Source of the DNA: Stichopus chloronotus
Lineage: Eukaryota > Echinodermata > Holothuroidea > Aspidochirotida > Stichopodidae
DNA: 64,000 nucleotides
Assembly: GCA_021234535.1 (NCBI GenBank)
Contig: CM037839.1
Location: 25,841,196-25,905,195, forward strand
Reading direction: 5' to 3'
In this document: piece after piece, positions 23,046 through 36,500 of the stretch
Layout: the number at the start of each line of letters is the position of its first letter
Numbering within the stretch: position 1 is the stretch's first letter
Notes under the pieces: generated by a model
What the model was told of the DNA's origin: nothing
Seen by the model: only the letters and a program-made list of their open reading frames with translations
The model's database searches: none
Made by a program: the position numbers and the translations under genes

Positions 23046-24405
23046 TTTCTGTAGCACATGGTGCAGTTGTTAAGTGCTGGCAGTACATGATGTCAACATG
23101 ACTGTTACATCTTTGAGACCACATAAATGTGACACGGTATTTCTACTAACTCAAACTGAGACTGAGTGATTACATACGGTAGCAATGTCATTTGCCATGA
23201 GTCGGTAGTATCTTCACTCAGTATGTCTTTACAATGCATATTTAGGCCTACTTTACACAAGAGACCTCTTACATATGACGTCACAGATATCACAGCGAAA
23301 GGCGATTCTTGATGCAGTTTGAGTAAAGACATGGAGACTTTCGGAATTACGGCCCTGCGAAAATACCTGGGATTTATAAGCCACTAAACTTACTCTTGCG
23401 CACGTATCTTAAATGAGCCTCTAGCGCAGCGCATTCTAAACCAGAACCATACTATGTAAATGAACTTCTGCGCACGTTTAAGGTCTCTGTCATTCGAACT
23501 GCACTCAGCAGATACTCACACAGAATACTTTATGGGGTAATGAAAACAGTTCCCTGCAATGAAAACGCCAGAATTCCCCCTTTTGGCATGTAGTACGTGA
23601 TTGCTTGAAGGAAGGGTGGTCTCCAGGTTTCTGGTTACAGAGCTGCTGGCAAAGTCGGAATTTTCCTGCAGCTACACCAGGTGCGATCTCCGTGTGAGGG
23701 AGGAAGGACGTGTGAGTCATCTCCAGCCACTGGCAGACACTAAGACATCGTTCGTACACAGTTACATCAATGGACTAACACACTCACATCCACTCACACA
23801 CACTTACTCACTCGATGCCTCACTGGACACTGATGATAGTTCCCATAAGGAAATCATGGATATTGCCCCTTTCCGACTAGCGCACTATACACATTTTAAC
23901 ACCCTCTTTATTTCCTAACCGAAATGTCATGAAGCACCCCCATATGAGGACTACTGACCCACCTAGTTTCGGCTGAATACCACAAGGGATACCACAAGGG
24001 GTTAACTTGGACTACCACTAAAGTGTCATTTTGTCGACTTGCGCAACTCAACGAATTACGATATCGCCTCCTTGTATAGCCTACTTCCCATACGGATGAG
24101 GTAATATCGCCAATTTGTGTGTTAGCGTAGGCCATGAGAGAACGGGTAACTTCTTTTTGGGTGCTTTCATTCAAAGTAAAATAGTATGCATGCGTGCATT
24201 TCGGTATATATTGCATGCAGATTGTTCGTGACAAGTCGTGCCTAGAACGATCTCACTTATTCGCAGCACACTGTGACCGTAACTTGAGAAACAACATAAA
24301 CTGACATACTACAACCACGGCGGAGAATGACATTAGCTGGCAAACGACAATTTGTATGAAAGCTGGGAAAAGCATGTAAACAAAATATAAATAAATTTGA
24401 AATGT

Positions 24406-24549
24406 TTAGTAGGTATAGTCTTCTTCAGGTACGTCAGTGCTTCCTCCACTAGTGTCAAATATTTCTCTTTGGTAAGATGTTGATTCCCGACGGAGCATCT
24501 TACGTTGTTGTTGCACGTAGTCATAAGAATCGCTTGTGGCAACTGGTCC
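24406..24549 (-). CDS. Receptor B last coding exon: Tyr-rich tail
   Basis: After acceptor TTTTCATAG the phase-0 frame gives 47 residues to TAA. It includes [25 protein letters not shown] and the acidic end PEEDYTY. ESxxYQ(K/R)EIF recurs in receptor A, which selects this frame over another open frame on the same strand. Five Tyr residues are candidate phosphorylation or SH2-docking sites; this is inference. Confidence 0.85.
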   Translation of the reverse strand, partial: GPVATSDSYDYVQQQRKMLRRESTSYQREIFDTSGGSTDVPEEDYTY

Positions 24550-27500
24550 CTATGAAAAGTTGAGTAGAGATCTTCATCAACAACAAACCAGTCTCATTTT
24601 TTAAAACGTGAATGAAAATTTACAATTTAGTACAAGAAGGAAAAAATGTAAAAATCAAAACAGGAGAACAGAAAAATGCCTGTTTTGATTGTTATGTTTT
24701 GTCGGAGTTCAAGACATTTCTGTTCTTAATACCTCGGTCATCTTGCTTTGATCATGATGACAATGAATTTTGTAATGTCTGATGCACGCGATATGAAAAC
24801 GTTTGCCTATGGTTGTACATAAAATACTCTAACATAATACGATATGTCGCGTTTCATTACTCACTAACTATACGACAATAGCCCTAACTCTTCCAATACT
24901 TGGTATGTGCGTAACCAGTCATATGTGTTAATTCTTAACATATTTATTTACTAGTTCACATAAATCAAAAAGTGGGCACTAGTACATATCGACGCCAGAC
25001 AGAAGTAATTATATACATAATGAGTTGTCTGCCTAAAGGAGGGTAAGAACAATTGCTTCCAATCAGTTAAGGCCAGAATCTACGCCCAAAGAAACATATC
25101 TTAGATTTGCTTGTTTGCATTATCTTTTTTAGTTTACAAAACGCAATCGTAAATCTTGTTTTACCGGATCCAAGAGGGCGACTGCATAGGCACCCGAAGA
25201 CTCTCCTAAAGTATGCTCTATATCTGTAAGGGAGGGTCGAACCGTGCTGTCTATCTGCCAACACTGGGTCATAACTTCATATCTGTTACAATTTTAAAAT
25301 TCAAATAAAAAATTTTGTTTATCATAATCACTTGCAATATAATCTAACAATACTTTAAAAGTGTTTGAAATTTGCAAATTAAGGAGAAACAATGTTGACG
25401 TTTGTAATGTGAATTATCTTATACAGACGTTGTAAATAATTGTAAATATTATAATTCACCTTGACATTAACAAGCAATCAACTAAATGTGTGTCCAACGT
25501 CTTCGACAGAGAAACCTTTGCCACCTGTGATCTATTATCATGATGGTCGTAAACATCGTTCTGAATATATCATTGTTGTAATATATAAATATATTTTATT
25601 TCTAATATTACAGTGTAGCATTTGTTATTTTTCTTCTTTTTTGGCCTTTTTAGGGTTACATAGCTTCTGCAATCCTACCTCCTGCCTCTCAACAATCTCT
25701 GTTAAGTCCATGCATATGAGACCTAGAGCTAATTATCCATAAATCTACATATGAGACAGTTGCCATGGTTGAGCATTATGTGACAGTGCTATTGATAAAA
25801 TTACGAGTTGCCACATAAGTCCACTAAGATTAAAGGCCAATAAGATTTTAATGAAATCGCCAATAATTTATCTAACAGTGATCAGCTTTGACCTGATTGT
25901 AGCAGTTAACTACATTACACTTACATATTGGTGGGACAACCGTCAGGACGAGGAAGCATTTGTTTAACTACATCACGTGTCGGCCGCTTAGACTGCCGTC
26001 TGCTGCAAAATGGCAACTTGGCACCTGCGCAAAGGAGTGCAACCAAAAACTTGTCAAGTCACGCAATGCATATCGCCGAGACATGACCAAAACATGGCCT
26101 AAATCTTTTAATAAGGGTGGATATGGAGACGTTACGGGGCAATATCGGGTAATTTGAAAGATTTCCGCTTTACTTGCCTGTACAAGCAGCAGAAGCCTTT
26201 GTACCTGTGGCATTCCCCAACCTAACCAATACTGGATATTCGATGTTTACACCTAGGTTTGTCCTGATTCTAGTACTTGAAATAAAGGAATCAAATCTCC
26301 AAACCTAAAAAGATTTCTTGTATGATATAAACCCACAGCATATTTAATCGACAAAATCAGACTGTGATAACCTGTAGCAATATTTACCTTCAAAACTCTA
26401 TTTTAAATCAGCATTAGTTGCTGTAACCGTGGACGAAATGTTAGCGTTATACAAAGGCTAATGATTCGGTAGCCGTTGATTTTGGAATTTTTTAAATTGG
26501 AATATTTTATAGGATATATTCTTGAAGTAATAGATAATCGATTTTTTTAAAAATTAAATTCTTACCAAACGAAAATATTTCCCATATTACAACACCGATA
26601 GCCCATACGTCACTCCTTTCTGTATATTTTTGTCTATACATTGATTCGGTTGCAAAATTTATTGTCCATTTAGACCGTTTCTGTTAAGAAATGAAATTTG
26701 GTTTGCAGTTGATCTTTTGTTTCTTTCGATATACACGCACACTGACCTTGATACATCAAGGACGAAGGTAGAGTGGAGAAATATACTATAGAGTTTCTTG
26801 GAGTGAATAAAGTTCATAAATAATTTATTTTACTATTGGATACTTGGGAGTTAGTAATCAACAGCTTTTAAATCACAACTCCTAGGCCATTGCTTTCCAA
26901 AGGTGTGTCTCCCATCAGTCAAACACGACTTAACATACCTTGAAGAACTTTTTATACTGCTGCTAATTGTTATCCATATTATTGATGCAGGTAACAGTAG
27001 TAGAATCTCTGAGACAGTTGGGTGAACTGCTATCCTGTCATGCAGTAAGTACTTCAAAGTGGGTCATTTTACGAAATCATTTAGCGAAATCCATACCTTC
27101 AATAGGATGGAGACAACTTCTTTCGCATTTTCTTTAAGGCAAAAGTCATAAAGCTTACATGACTTCCCACCACTTGTCAGCAACACTTTTCGTGCACATA
27201 GTCCAGGATGAAGCCACTGTGAAAAAATATTTAGAAACGAAAACAAATGAAAATAAAATGTAAATGAGAATAAATGAAAGACAATAAGATTAAATGAAAT
27301 TTTGTTACAAACCCAAGATGAGGAAAAAGTACAAACGTAACTAGGTCAGAGCGACCCTTTTTGAGGCCAAAACAGGGGGCTAGGATCGAAGGATTCCGAC
27401 TCATTTTATGACAATTTAATCTAATTTATTTCGATAATAACCCCAAAACATTGTTTTAAGGTTGATGTTAATATTCCAAATTTGCATTCAGTTGTCTAGG

Positions 27501-30500
27501 ATTCTTATGCATAAGAATAAAATTTCAAAGGAATTTCGTTCAACCAAAACCTAAGCAATAGATCCACTCTGTAAATTATACTAAGTAAACATGTGACTGG
27601 GGTCAATCTTATACTTGCATATAGGCAAATAAAAAAAAGCCAATTACTTCAACGGAGACTTAACTCTTTTTTTACGAAGATGTGACACGTTTTGAATTCA
27701 TTTTAAACTGTACTTACGTCGTGAGAATGTAAGAATTTTAAACCAGCAGTAACGTTGGTAGCATACGAAGCCAAGTCCTGGAAAAGTATTGCCTGTGTTT
27801 TATCTTGATAAGCCTTAAGGTGATTACGTAAGGATCCAAACTGTAAGTTCTCTTGGATGCAATAAGTCAGACCTATAAATAATTTTATTGTATCGTTTCA
27901 GGAAAATGCAATGTAATCGTCCAAACAGTAGCAAAGCTGTAGAAGAATTCCACGTGTTCAACACATTGTCAAAGTGTTTAAAAGTTAATACAGAGACCAA
28001 ACTGTGCGTCATAGTAATATAGTTGATAGGACAATTTGATTTTAAAAGCATGAGTATATGTCTGAAGATATAATCACACAAACTCCTCGGCTTATGGCCT
28101 GACATATCAATATATTACCTTCTTGTTCACAAACGTCTAGTGTCTGAACTAGATTAGAATGAGGCGATAGTGTCAGAATACTAGATGAAAATGTCAACCA
28201 TGCTTGATCTCCTTGTTTCATAGTTGTCAAAACTGTGATGTAAACATTAAAATAGAAACTACACATTACGAGGAATGAAAGAAAATAAAAAGGGCATAAC
28301 AAAACAATAAGCATAACATAACGATATCATATACAAGTCACTGACGTGTAAACTAGTACTTTCAACAACTACTTTAAAATTGAAACAGAAGTTGAAAAGA
28401 GGAATCTTTTGATTTTCCACATAAAAGAACACTTTTAGAATTTTGGTCATCATATTTGCAATACATGTAGATATATTTTCCAAAACCTTACATGGCGGAA
28501 CTGTTTCCACTGTCACATTAAGCTCAAATTTAACTTAATTACGATTACTAACAAATGAAATAAGTAATATCATCCAGCATTATTTTTCAAGGTGCTCATC
28601 ACGGTGTAAGTCTGCAACAATTTTAACATTATTTTGTTTGTAGATAACATTTACCCCGCGATGTGAATGCGTGGATGACTTTTTCGCGATTCGTTCCTTT
28701 GTAGAGTAGACCAGTCCATCTTACTCGCCGCTTTCCGTAATGTATTATGTTGGTTAGAGTTAAATCTTCTGCTGTAAGTTTTATATCTGCTTTGTTGTCT
28801 TCGAGTGCTTTCTTGTCAATATCACCGTAAGAAGCAACTATAGTTACAATAAAAAAGTATTACATAAGAAGTTTACTAGGGAACCATACTTTGCTTTTTT
28901 GTGACTAAATTTTGTATTTTTAGCCGATTTTGTACCTTGTCTGTTTATACGACGGTTATACCTCTGTATTCATCATCATTATTATTTGCTTTGGCTTTTT
29001 AAAATATCTGCATTCTAAAATAAAAAATTGCAGTGGTGGATTGACTAACATTGCCTAGCCTTAAATATAGTAGCAAATTGTAGGAACTACTAGATATTTC
29101 CCTGTTGATCTTTTTTTTTCGTTATTTCACTCTCAATTGTCTAGAAAGGGTACTAAATTCATAACATGACACATTATCACACTTCAATGTCCAATTTCCT
29201 CTTGAGTTATTTTCTATCTTTCTACAAAATATTTATATAAAATGCAATAATTGCCGAATTTTATTCTATTCAACCGCTAACAAAACAACTCATTCCCATT
29301 TCTAAACTGCCCTCAGGAACAGTTATTGTCAAAAGCTGCACAGTAAAGAAAAATAATTTTAATCTATGTTGCTAATGCTTTATAAACAAGTCAGGCAATA
29401 TCTCATGTCAGCATATTGTTCATTTTTGTATCAGAACAATCTAGTTTGCCAATCTTCATGATTTTTTAAGCGTAAACAGCTGTCAAAATCGGAGTTGTCA
29501 AATCATATGGAGAATTTTAGCACAGAACCGAGCAACAGATAACCAAACGCAGAAAAAGAGGGAAATTTTATGTTGACTTTCAAATTTTATTGAACATGTT
29601 ATCGTAATCAAGCGCAAGTAATTTCAAGCTGTTGTAGTTTCGTTTGCTCACAAATTTATGAGATCGCTTGTTCATATGATCACTGTTGACATGTAACTGT
29701 GATTTTTAACGAATACTTACCACTATTACGTCGACCATTGTCTTCACAGGTTCCTGTTTCCATCTGTGTTCGCATAGCAAGATGACAGCTAAAGTGATGC
29801 ATTTTAGAAGATATTTTAAATTAAAGATGTAAACTTGTTGACGAGTTACTGTATTTCAGAAGAAGAAAGCATTACAAAAATAGAGCTACATCTACACTGA
29901 ATGAACGATGAAGTACTTCAACCTTGTTCAGAGAATAATTCACGCACAAGTTTTCTCATGTACTGCTCAAAATTATCTGACCTCTCCTGACCAGTCGTTC
30001 TTCTAATATCCAATGAAATCATGTTTCATATTACGTCGGCAAAGTGCACTGACTTTCGCAATACATGAAGTACGGAGATCCTATATCGATCTTTGTCTCG
30101 AAATTCACAGTGATTGTAAAATTGTTTAAAATGGATATAACATGTCCATGTGTAAGTGACAACATAAATGAGACACAATTGTACATTGGTTACTCTTAAC
30201 TAGTAAATGCCAAGTTATTTTCTCTTAATTTCAAAATCGTTCAAATGGCTTACTTTGTTGGTGGTTTGTTAAAGCATCTTTTGGACAAACATTGACCTGA
30301 AAGTAGATGTGTATAGTTATAAAATAATTTCGTTGCATGGATAACTTAATTTGAATGAGAGAATTAAGTGGAATAGAAAGTACAACTATGTTATAAAGGT
30401 CTTTTAACACTAACACATTTGACATCTTCACTAACAAGAACTAATGTTAGACGTTAGGATTTTTGAAACGAACGTAAAAGGGCAAACGATAAGCAGAATT

Positions 30501-33500
30501 TGGGATATATATTGTGAATAACTTTTTTAACTATTGTCTCTCCGACTTCAACATTTACTTGTATTATCTTTCATTGTTACATTGCACATTTCTTGAAGGG
30601 TTGGGGCTGTAAATTGGGTGATTATTATTGAAAAAGGAGAATATTTTATACGAGCACAGACATCTAAGGTATATATTTAAAATTACTTTAAGGTATCTCA
30701 AAATAGTAGTTAGGGCAACAAAGAGTAACATACGTTCGTGTCCCCTATAGTAATAGTGACCTTGATAGATATTTTGGTTACAAATTGGATAAAATGGCAG
30801 TTTTGTTACGTCATTGAAGAAATATTAATGGAAAATTCGAAAGAACAGAGCATTACAGCTCTCTGAATATGCCTGTGAAAATATACTATCATTATAGAGC
30901 AAATGCCACTATTTCCGTGATATGTTATTGTGTCTTTTTTAGGAAGTGATGGTACGAGCGCAAACTTGAAGAATAAGCTATAGCTTAAAGTGATGTAAAA
31001 ATTCTTCAGTGAAGTATATTCCGCTAGGCAATTCCCAATAGAACTTACTCCGAGATTGAAAAATCAGGGCGAGGAAGATAGTCAAAACAATTGTTCATAA
31101 GGTGGCTAGGCCTATAGAAAATTCCAAAATTCGTCTTGCATGGTAATTCGTTCTGAGGTGATTGTGGATTCGCTTATAACACAAAATAACAAAATACACA
31201 AACTACAACAACGTTGCAGGAAAAGTTGATAAGGTAAGGAAAGTTTAGTAATTACAAAGAGGCCTATTCATATTGACACCACCCGTGTCTGGTTCTACAC
31301 CAAGGCACTTAACCTGTTAGTAGAATTTTAACAAAATGGGAGCCACTGTGTGCATTGAGGGTCTTGGTGGACCATATTATTGTTTATTGTACTTGTCATT
31401 ATTATTTTCAGGGCACTTAATTGAGCCATCAATAGTAATTATATGGAAATTTGCCATATCCAGCTATCATTCCGATTACCCTTCCACCAGCAGAGTATGC
31501 TATGGTCGTGTAACTCGTTTTGACATGTTAATTTTTTTCTGGTTAATAATAACGCCGATACCCTTGTCCATTATTTATTTCCTTTGTGTTGTTTCTGTGC
31601 CAGCACTATCCAGTCTTCAGATGCTCTCTTGCCCATGGTTTATCCTTTGCAATGGCGGATCCACGATTTGACAGAAGAGAGGCCCAGCAGAACCATGACT
31701 GATCGCCGTCCTTACTGAGGGGTCAAAAAGGAGGTGTCCCCATTCGGAATATACTTGATGTGGGTAGGATGGGCTGGATACAAAACTGTGCGACATTTGA
31801 TTTGAACTGAATATGTCTTCAAAAAAATTTCCTTTTTAAGTATGATTATATTTTTTCATATTTCTTTTGTGGGTAATTGAAATATTTTTTCGTTTGTTAC
31901 AGTCCTTGAACCTCAGTCCACACCTCTGCCCAGGTCATAGTGTTTTGTATAAGAAACTGATCTTGGGGGAGGAGTCAAAGGGGAGGGGGACACCTCTGGA
32001 AAATAGGGCATGCTGGATGCAAAATGGTGCTTCATTTTATGCCAAATTTGGATTAAAGAAATGTTCGGGGATTCCTCTACTTTTTCATTTTGCTTCGTGA
32101 AATAATCTTAAACTTTTCTTGGTATTTTAGATTTTTTGCACCTGGGACAGCCCTCGCACCTCATCCCACAACTCTAGCCAGGTTCCTTTGAGAACTTGGT
32201 AAATACTTGCTGGTTAAACACGTTGAAACACCGACACCTAGATTTTTTAGGGGAGGGAGATTGTCTGGATTATGTTTGTGACTAATTAGCGACATTACTA
32301 TCTAAGCGAAGCGCCACATTGGTTGGTGGGGAGCGTAAAAGAAAAGTTTGGCTTTTCAGAACCCCCAGATGGTAGGAAACGGCACTTAAAAGGTGTATTT
32401 GAGCTCAATGTACCCAGCCTTGAGATGTGAATGTCATGTATGAAATGTATCAATTCGTGTGAGAAGAAAAATCAATTTATTACGATGGATAAAAAATGAG
32501 TGTTTCTAAGGTAATACAAGAATCATAACAAGCGACACATCCCCTTTCATTTTATTCATTTTTTAGTTCTTGACAAATAGCTTTTTGCTGAGCACATGTG
32601 GCGCACTGGTGCCAAAATGGGCGAAAAGAGAGATTGTTTGAACTAGTTGTGTATGCTACCAACTAATGCGGTTACTATCTAAGCGGAATGTCACATTTGG
32701 TACCCATTGAGGGTAAAAGAAAATTTTGGCTTTTCAAAAAGCTCCAGATGGCAGGAAACGGTACTTTCCGAGTGCACTTCAACTGCATATACCCAGTCTT
32801 GAAACAAGGATATCATGTCTACAATTTCTTAATTAAAAATAAAGACATTTGATGTGGAAATAATAATAATTTGGACCGATCTGACCTATACTATTTATGA
32901 TATTGTCATTTCCAGAAATATTAATTCAATAACTTTTACCCTCTAACGATAACATTTCTTTCTTTTTTTTAGAAATTTTCAACTCCAGGTAATATGGTAA
33001 TATTGCTTTTGTTATGATCAATTCTTCCCGAGCAATTATATACTTCCAGTTAATTTCCATCAAAATTTACTCTCTATGCAATCATCATGCGAGTATGATG
33101 ATTGCATAATAAAGTATAGACTGAGCTAGTTCTTGTTCGAATAGTTTTGTAAATGATAGTCAGTTTGATGTGAAAAAAAATGCAATAAAGTATTTTGATA
33201 GATGGAGAAAGCATGAGATGAGTGATGGTTGAAGGGGGCCCGGGCCTAAATCCGCCCTGACTTTTTAATGCAACGTCAGTAATCGAGTCATATTACTCAG
33301 ATCTACGTACAGTCTGAGTGGATATTTTTCCAATGGAAAAAAAACAAACATACCTTTCAAAACCAGATATGAAAGACATATTTACATTTTGTCAGAATGC
33401 TTTACAAACTATGGCACCAGAAGATGAAGATAAAGTTTGAAGGATTTACAGAGATGTATTGTGAATTTATAAAACGTTTGCCAAAATTCTCGGTGTAAAA

Positions 33501-36500
33501 TAATATCCAGCTAGTGACTACTGAAAGGCATGGATCACTGCAAAATGCCTACATTTGTTAACATTAAGACGAAGTATATGAGGCCTACTGTTCAGTTCAG
33601 TGTTCATCTACTGTTAACAATGACCCAAGTTTAGGGAACACCCTTCACAGTTATTCTTCCACATTAAACTTCTTCATCTTTTACGATGATGTGTAGTCTT
33701 CTAAAATTTTGAAAGACCAAAAAAAATAGACTCACCAACCCCACGAGAAGTGAAGATGCAGATGACAGAGAATACAAAACCACAGGATGAAGCAATCACT
33801 ATTGTTAAAATGTCACCACGTACTGAGGAAAAAATGAAGAGAGAACATTTTAATGAAACATGACATACATCAGCTGATTAACATAGAGACTGCAGTAATC
33901 ACTTTGAATTTTAAGAGACTAGAGTAACTCGAAATCTTCCGAGCATACAACAGTAGTTACTGTGGTAATACATTTGTGGTTTCACATTTACGGTATACAT
34001 TGCGGTCTCTATGACAATGGTGCGGATATCTGAAGAAAAAAAAACACTATTGCCGTTGTACTGACTGCTTGTCGTTGTAGTACTGAAAGAGAAATCGGTA
34101 TATAGTCTAATGCACTTAACTGCATGTAAGGGTTGCTGTTTTACATTGATATGTGAGTGAACTCTTTATCAATATTTTTACCCTTCATAATAATAGTGAT
34201 AAACTAGTTCGCGCTTTAATAGCAAAAGTAGTAACTTTAACCATTTCCGCTAGTTCTAAAATACTAAATAAGAGCAATTGTAAACAGTGATCTCGCTTGG
34301 ACTGCATACAAAAAGAAATGATCTTCCAGTGTGCAAATATAAGGTCATTTCCCGCCTTTATCCTTATTTGTTTGAAATTGCTGACTCAATTTTGTGGCTA
34401 GTTGACGTTTATCAAGACATTTAAATCTATTACTTAAAACGTTCAAAATGCTACTTTTAAAACAAGAAAATGTCGTAATACTTCTACAATTAAAAGAGCA
34501 GCCTCTGTTTGTTGCAAGCCTTAAAGGGGAAATCAGGGTCTATTTTCACAATTTGTTTCACTACAATTTCTCACCGGTATCGTACAATGACTTACAGGCC
34601 TAACTAACAAATATGATCAAAATTATCTCAAAACATGTGGACAATTTCGAGAATCGAGTAAAATTCGGTATAATCGTACAGGGGAGGCTTGTTTTGTCTT
34701 GTACATAACGTTTAATTTTTGTAACCGACAAATATTACGAGTTCTCATTCAACAGTAACTAACGCAATAATTACCGTTTCTTCTACCTCCAAACACCTCC
34801 CAAATGTCTCTATATTTCCGTGAACAATCAGTTTAAAAAGAAAAATCAACGAAAGGTGAATTTTCTCAGTCAAACCCTGATTTCCCGTTTAAGATCGAAC
34901 GGAGAAACCAACAAATTACACCTGTATATCGGTTTGACTAAAATGATGATGAAAGTAATACACCGGTTTGAAGATATATCATTCGTCACAGTAATTAATT
35001 TGAGATATACCATGATCTGTCTGAAAAGAGCAAGTTGGATGTACCCTAAATACTTACTCGAAGGTACAAGAGTAATCTCCGTAGTTTCGCTCTGAGCGAA
35101 TTTTTCACCATTTCTCGATAAGATACATTTAAATGTACCTCCTTCAGTAGTTAGAATATCAAACTGATATATGAATAGACTTCCCCTGTGAGGATTTCTT
35201 TTCGGCTTTACATGAAGTGTCGTCCATGTGGTATCATTTAACAGCTGAATGAAAACGTATGTCTGATTGGAGACTCCGGTCTGACACTCGAGGACGGCAA
35301 CTGCTCCCTCCCAGACCTCAATCTCTGACGGACTGATCATCTGCACGCTGCTTAAATCTGAAAGGCAAATGATACCGTTGTGTAAATTACATATGCTTTT
35401 TTGATAAAGAGGTATTTTTAATGCAACACCTATACATTTGATGAAGAACATGATTATGATGAACGGGATGAGGAGATTTAGGAGCTGTGTGTGTGAGATA
35501 CTCTGCTGGACGATACGATAATATTTATTCTGGTTCTCCCGACTTTTGCTAAAAAGCAGGAAAGTATAACTATAGACTACATTGCCTGAATGACATACCA
35601 ATCCAAGTAAGAAAAGTAAGAGTCGAACACCTAAATTTTCCGGTTAACCGATTAACCGGTTTCAGTGTGGTCATAAAAGTAAGTGCACTGACATTTTTGC
35701 TTCCTGCGATGTTGACAGAAATGAAGTAAAAATATTCCTTATAGACATACCTCAATTTAAAAATCGATGAGTTGTGTTTTCAAAGAATCAACCACTTAAT
35801 TTTGCCACCAAGTCCTCATGGTCTCATTGCCTTATCGGCCTTACATGGGATATTGCAGTCACTTAGATAGCTAAGTTATACCTTTCACTGTGTATTCATG
35901 GGAGAATGGTGGCCATATGTGTGGGGAGAGGGGTGTATGTATACTTCCATATCGTCAACTTAGGGGTTTTTCCAGCATACCTTTAAAACACTGACATATG
36001 AATGTAAGTAACTTACATAATGACACAATTTCTAAGATTTGTTAATTGTATGGTAAATAAACTGAAACTTGCAGCTGCTTTTCGAGAAAGAAAAAAACAC
36101 TTTTGCACTAAAATTGGATTTCTAGAAAAATTTCTTGAGGATTGTGTCAGCAATTTCGTAACAACAAATTTTCTGAGGTCTAACCTTAGAACAAGATACT
36201 CTTTTATTTCAAATTCAGTAAAATGTGCTCATTTTTAGGAATTTAGGGAATGATGATCCATGGTTTTGTTGTCTATATGTTCTGAGAACTATTTGAGCGG
36301 TTATTGTCTTGCTGAAAACTTTGTAGGGACTTACCTGATAATGCAATGCGTTAAAGATACATCCTTTTTACTGTAAAGTGAGTGCCATTTGCTGATTGTT
36401 TTGGTAAAAAAAAGCTGTAAAAGTTGACACATAAGCATACCTTGGGAGCTATTTCAGCAACTAGTTAAGAACTTTGTAAGGGTCTACCTGAGAACACAGT

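Larger units (their letters stand above)
17340..24405. other. Intergenic region between receptors A and B (tail to tail)
   Basis: It contains the SINE head (17508), the relic kinase exon (17840) and the tandem repeat (22540). Between 18500 and 20300 the sequence is somewhat less AT-rich, and poly(G) and poly(T) runs occur at 19471 and 20888. No coding exon was supported. The open frames there lack motifs and splice context. Confidence 0.5.

Noticed and set aside
24333..24542. A 69-codon minus-strand open frame starting MPQAILMTT
   Set aside because: It overlaps the last exon of receptor B in the wrong frame. The other frame shares S..YQ(K/R)EIF with receptor A.
25461..25564. Both strands show kinase-loop-like words ([14 protein letters not shown] on plus, VYDHHDNRS on minus) between receptor B exons
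   Set aside because: Neither gives the right phases. The true alphaF-alphaG exon was found at 25925-26024 with matching residues and splice phases.
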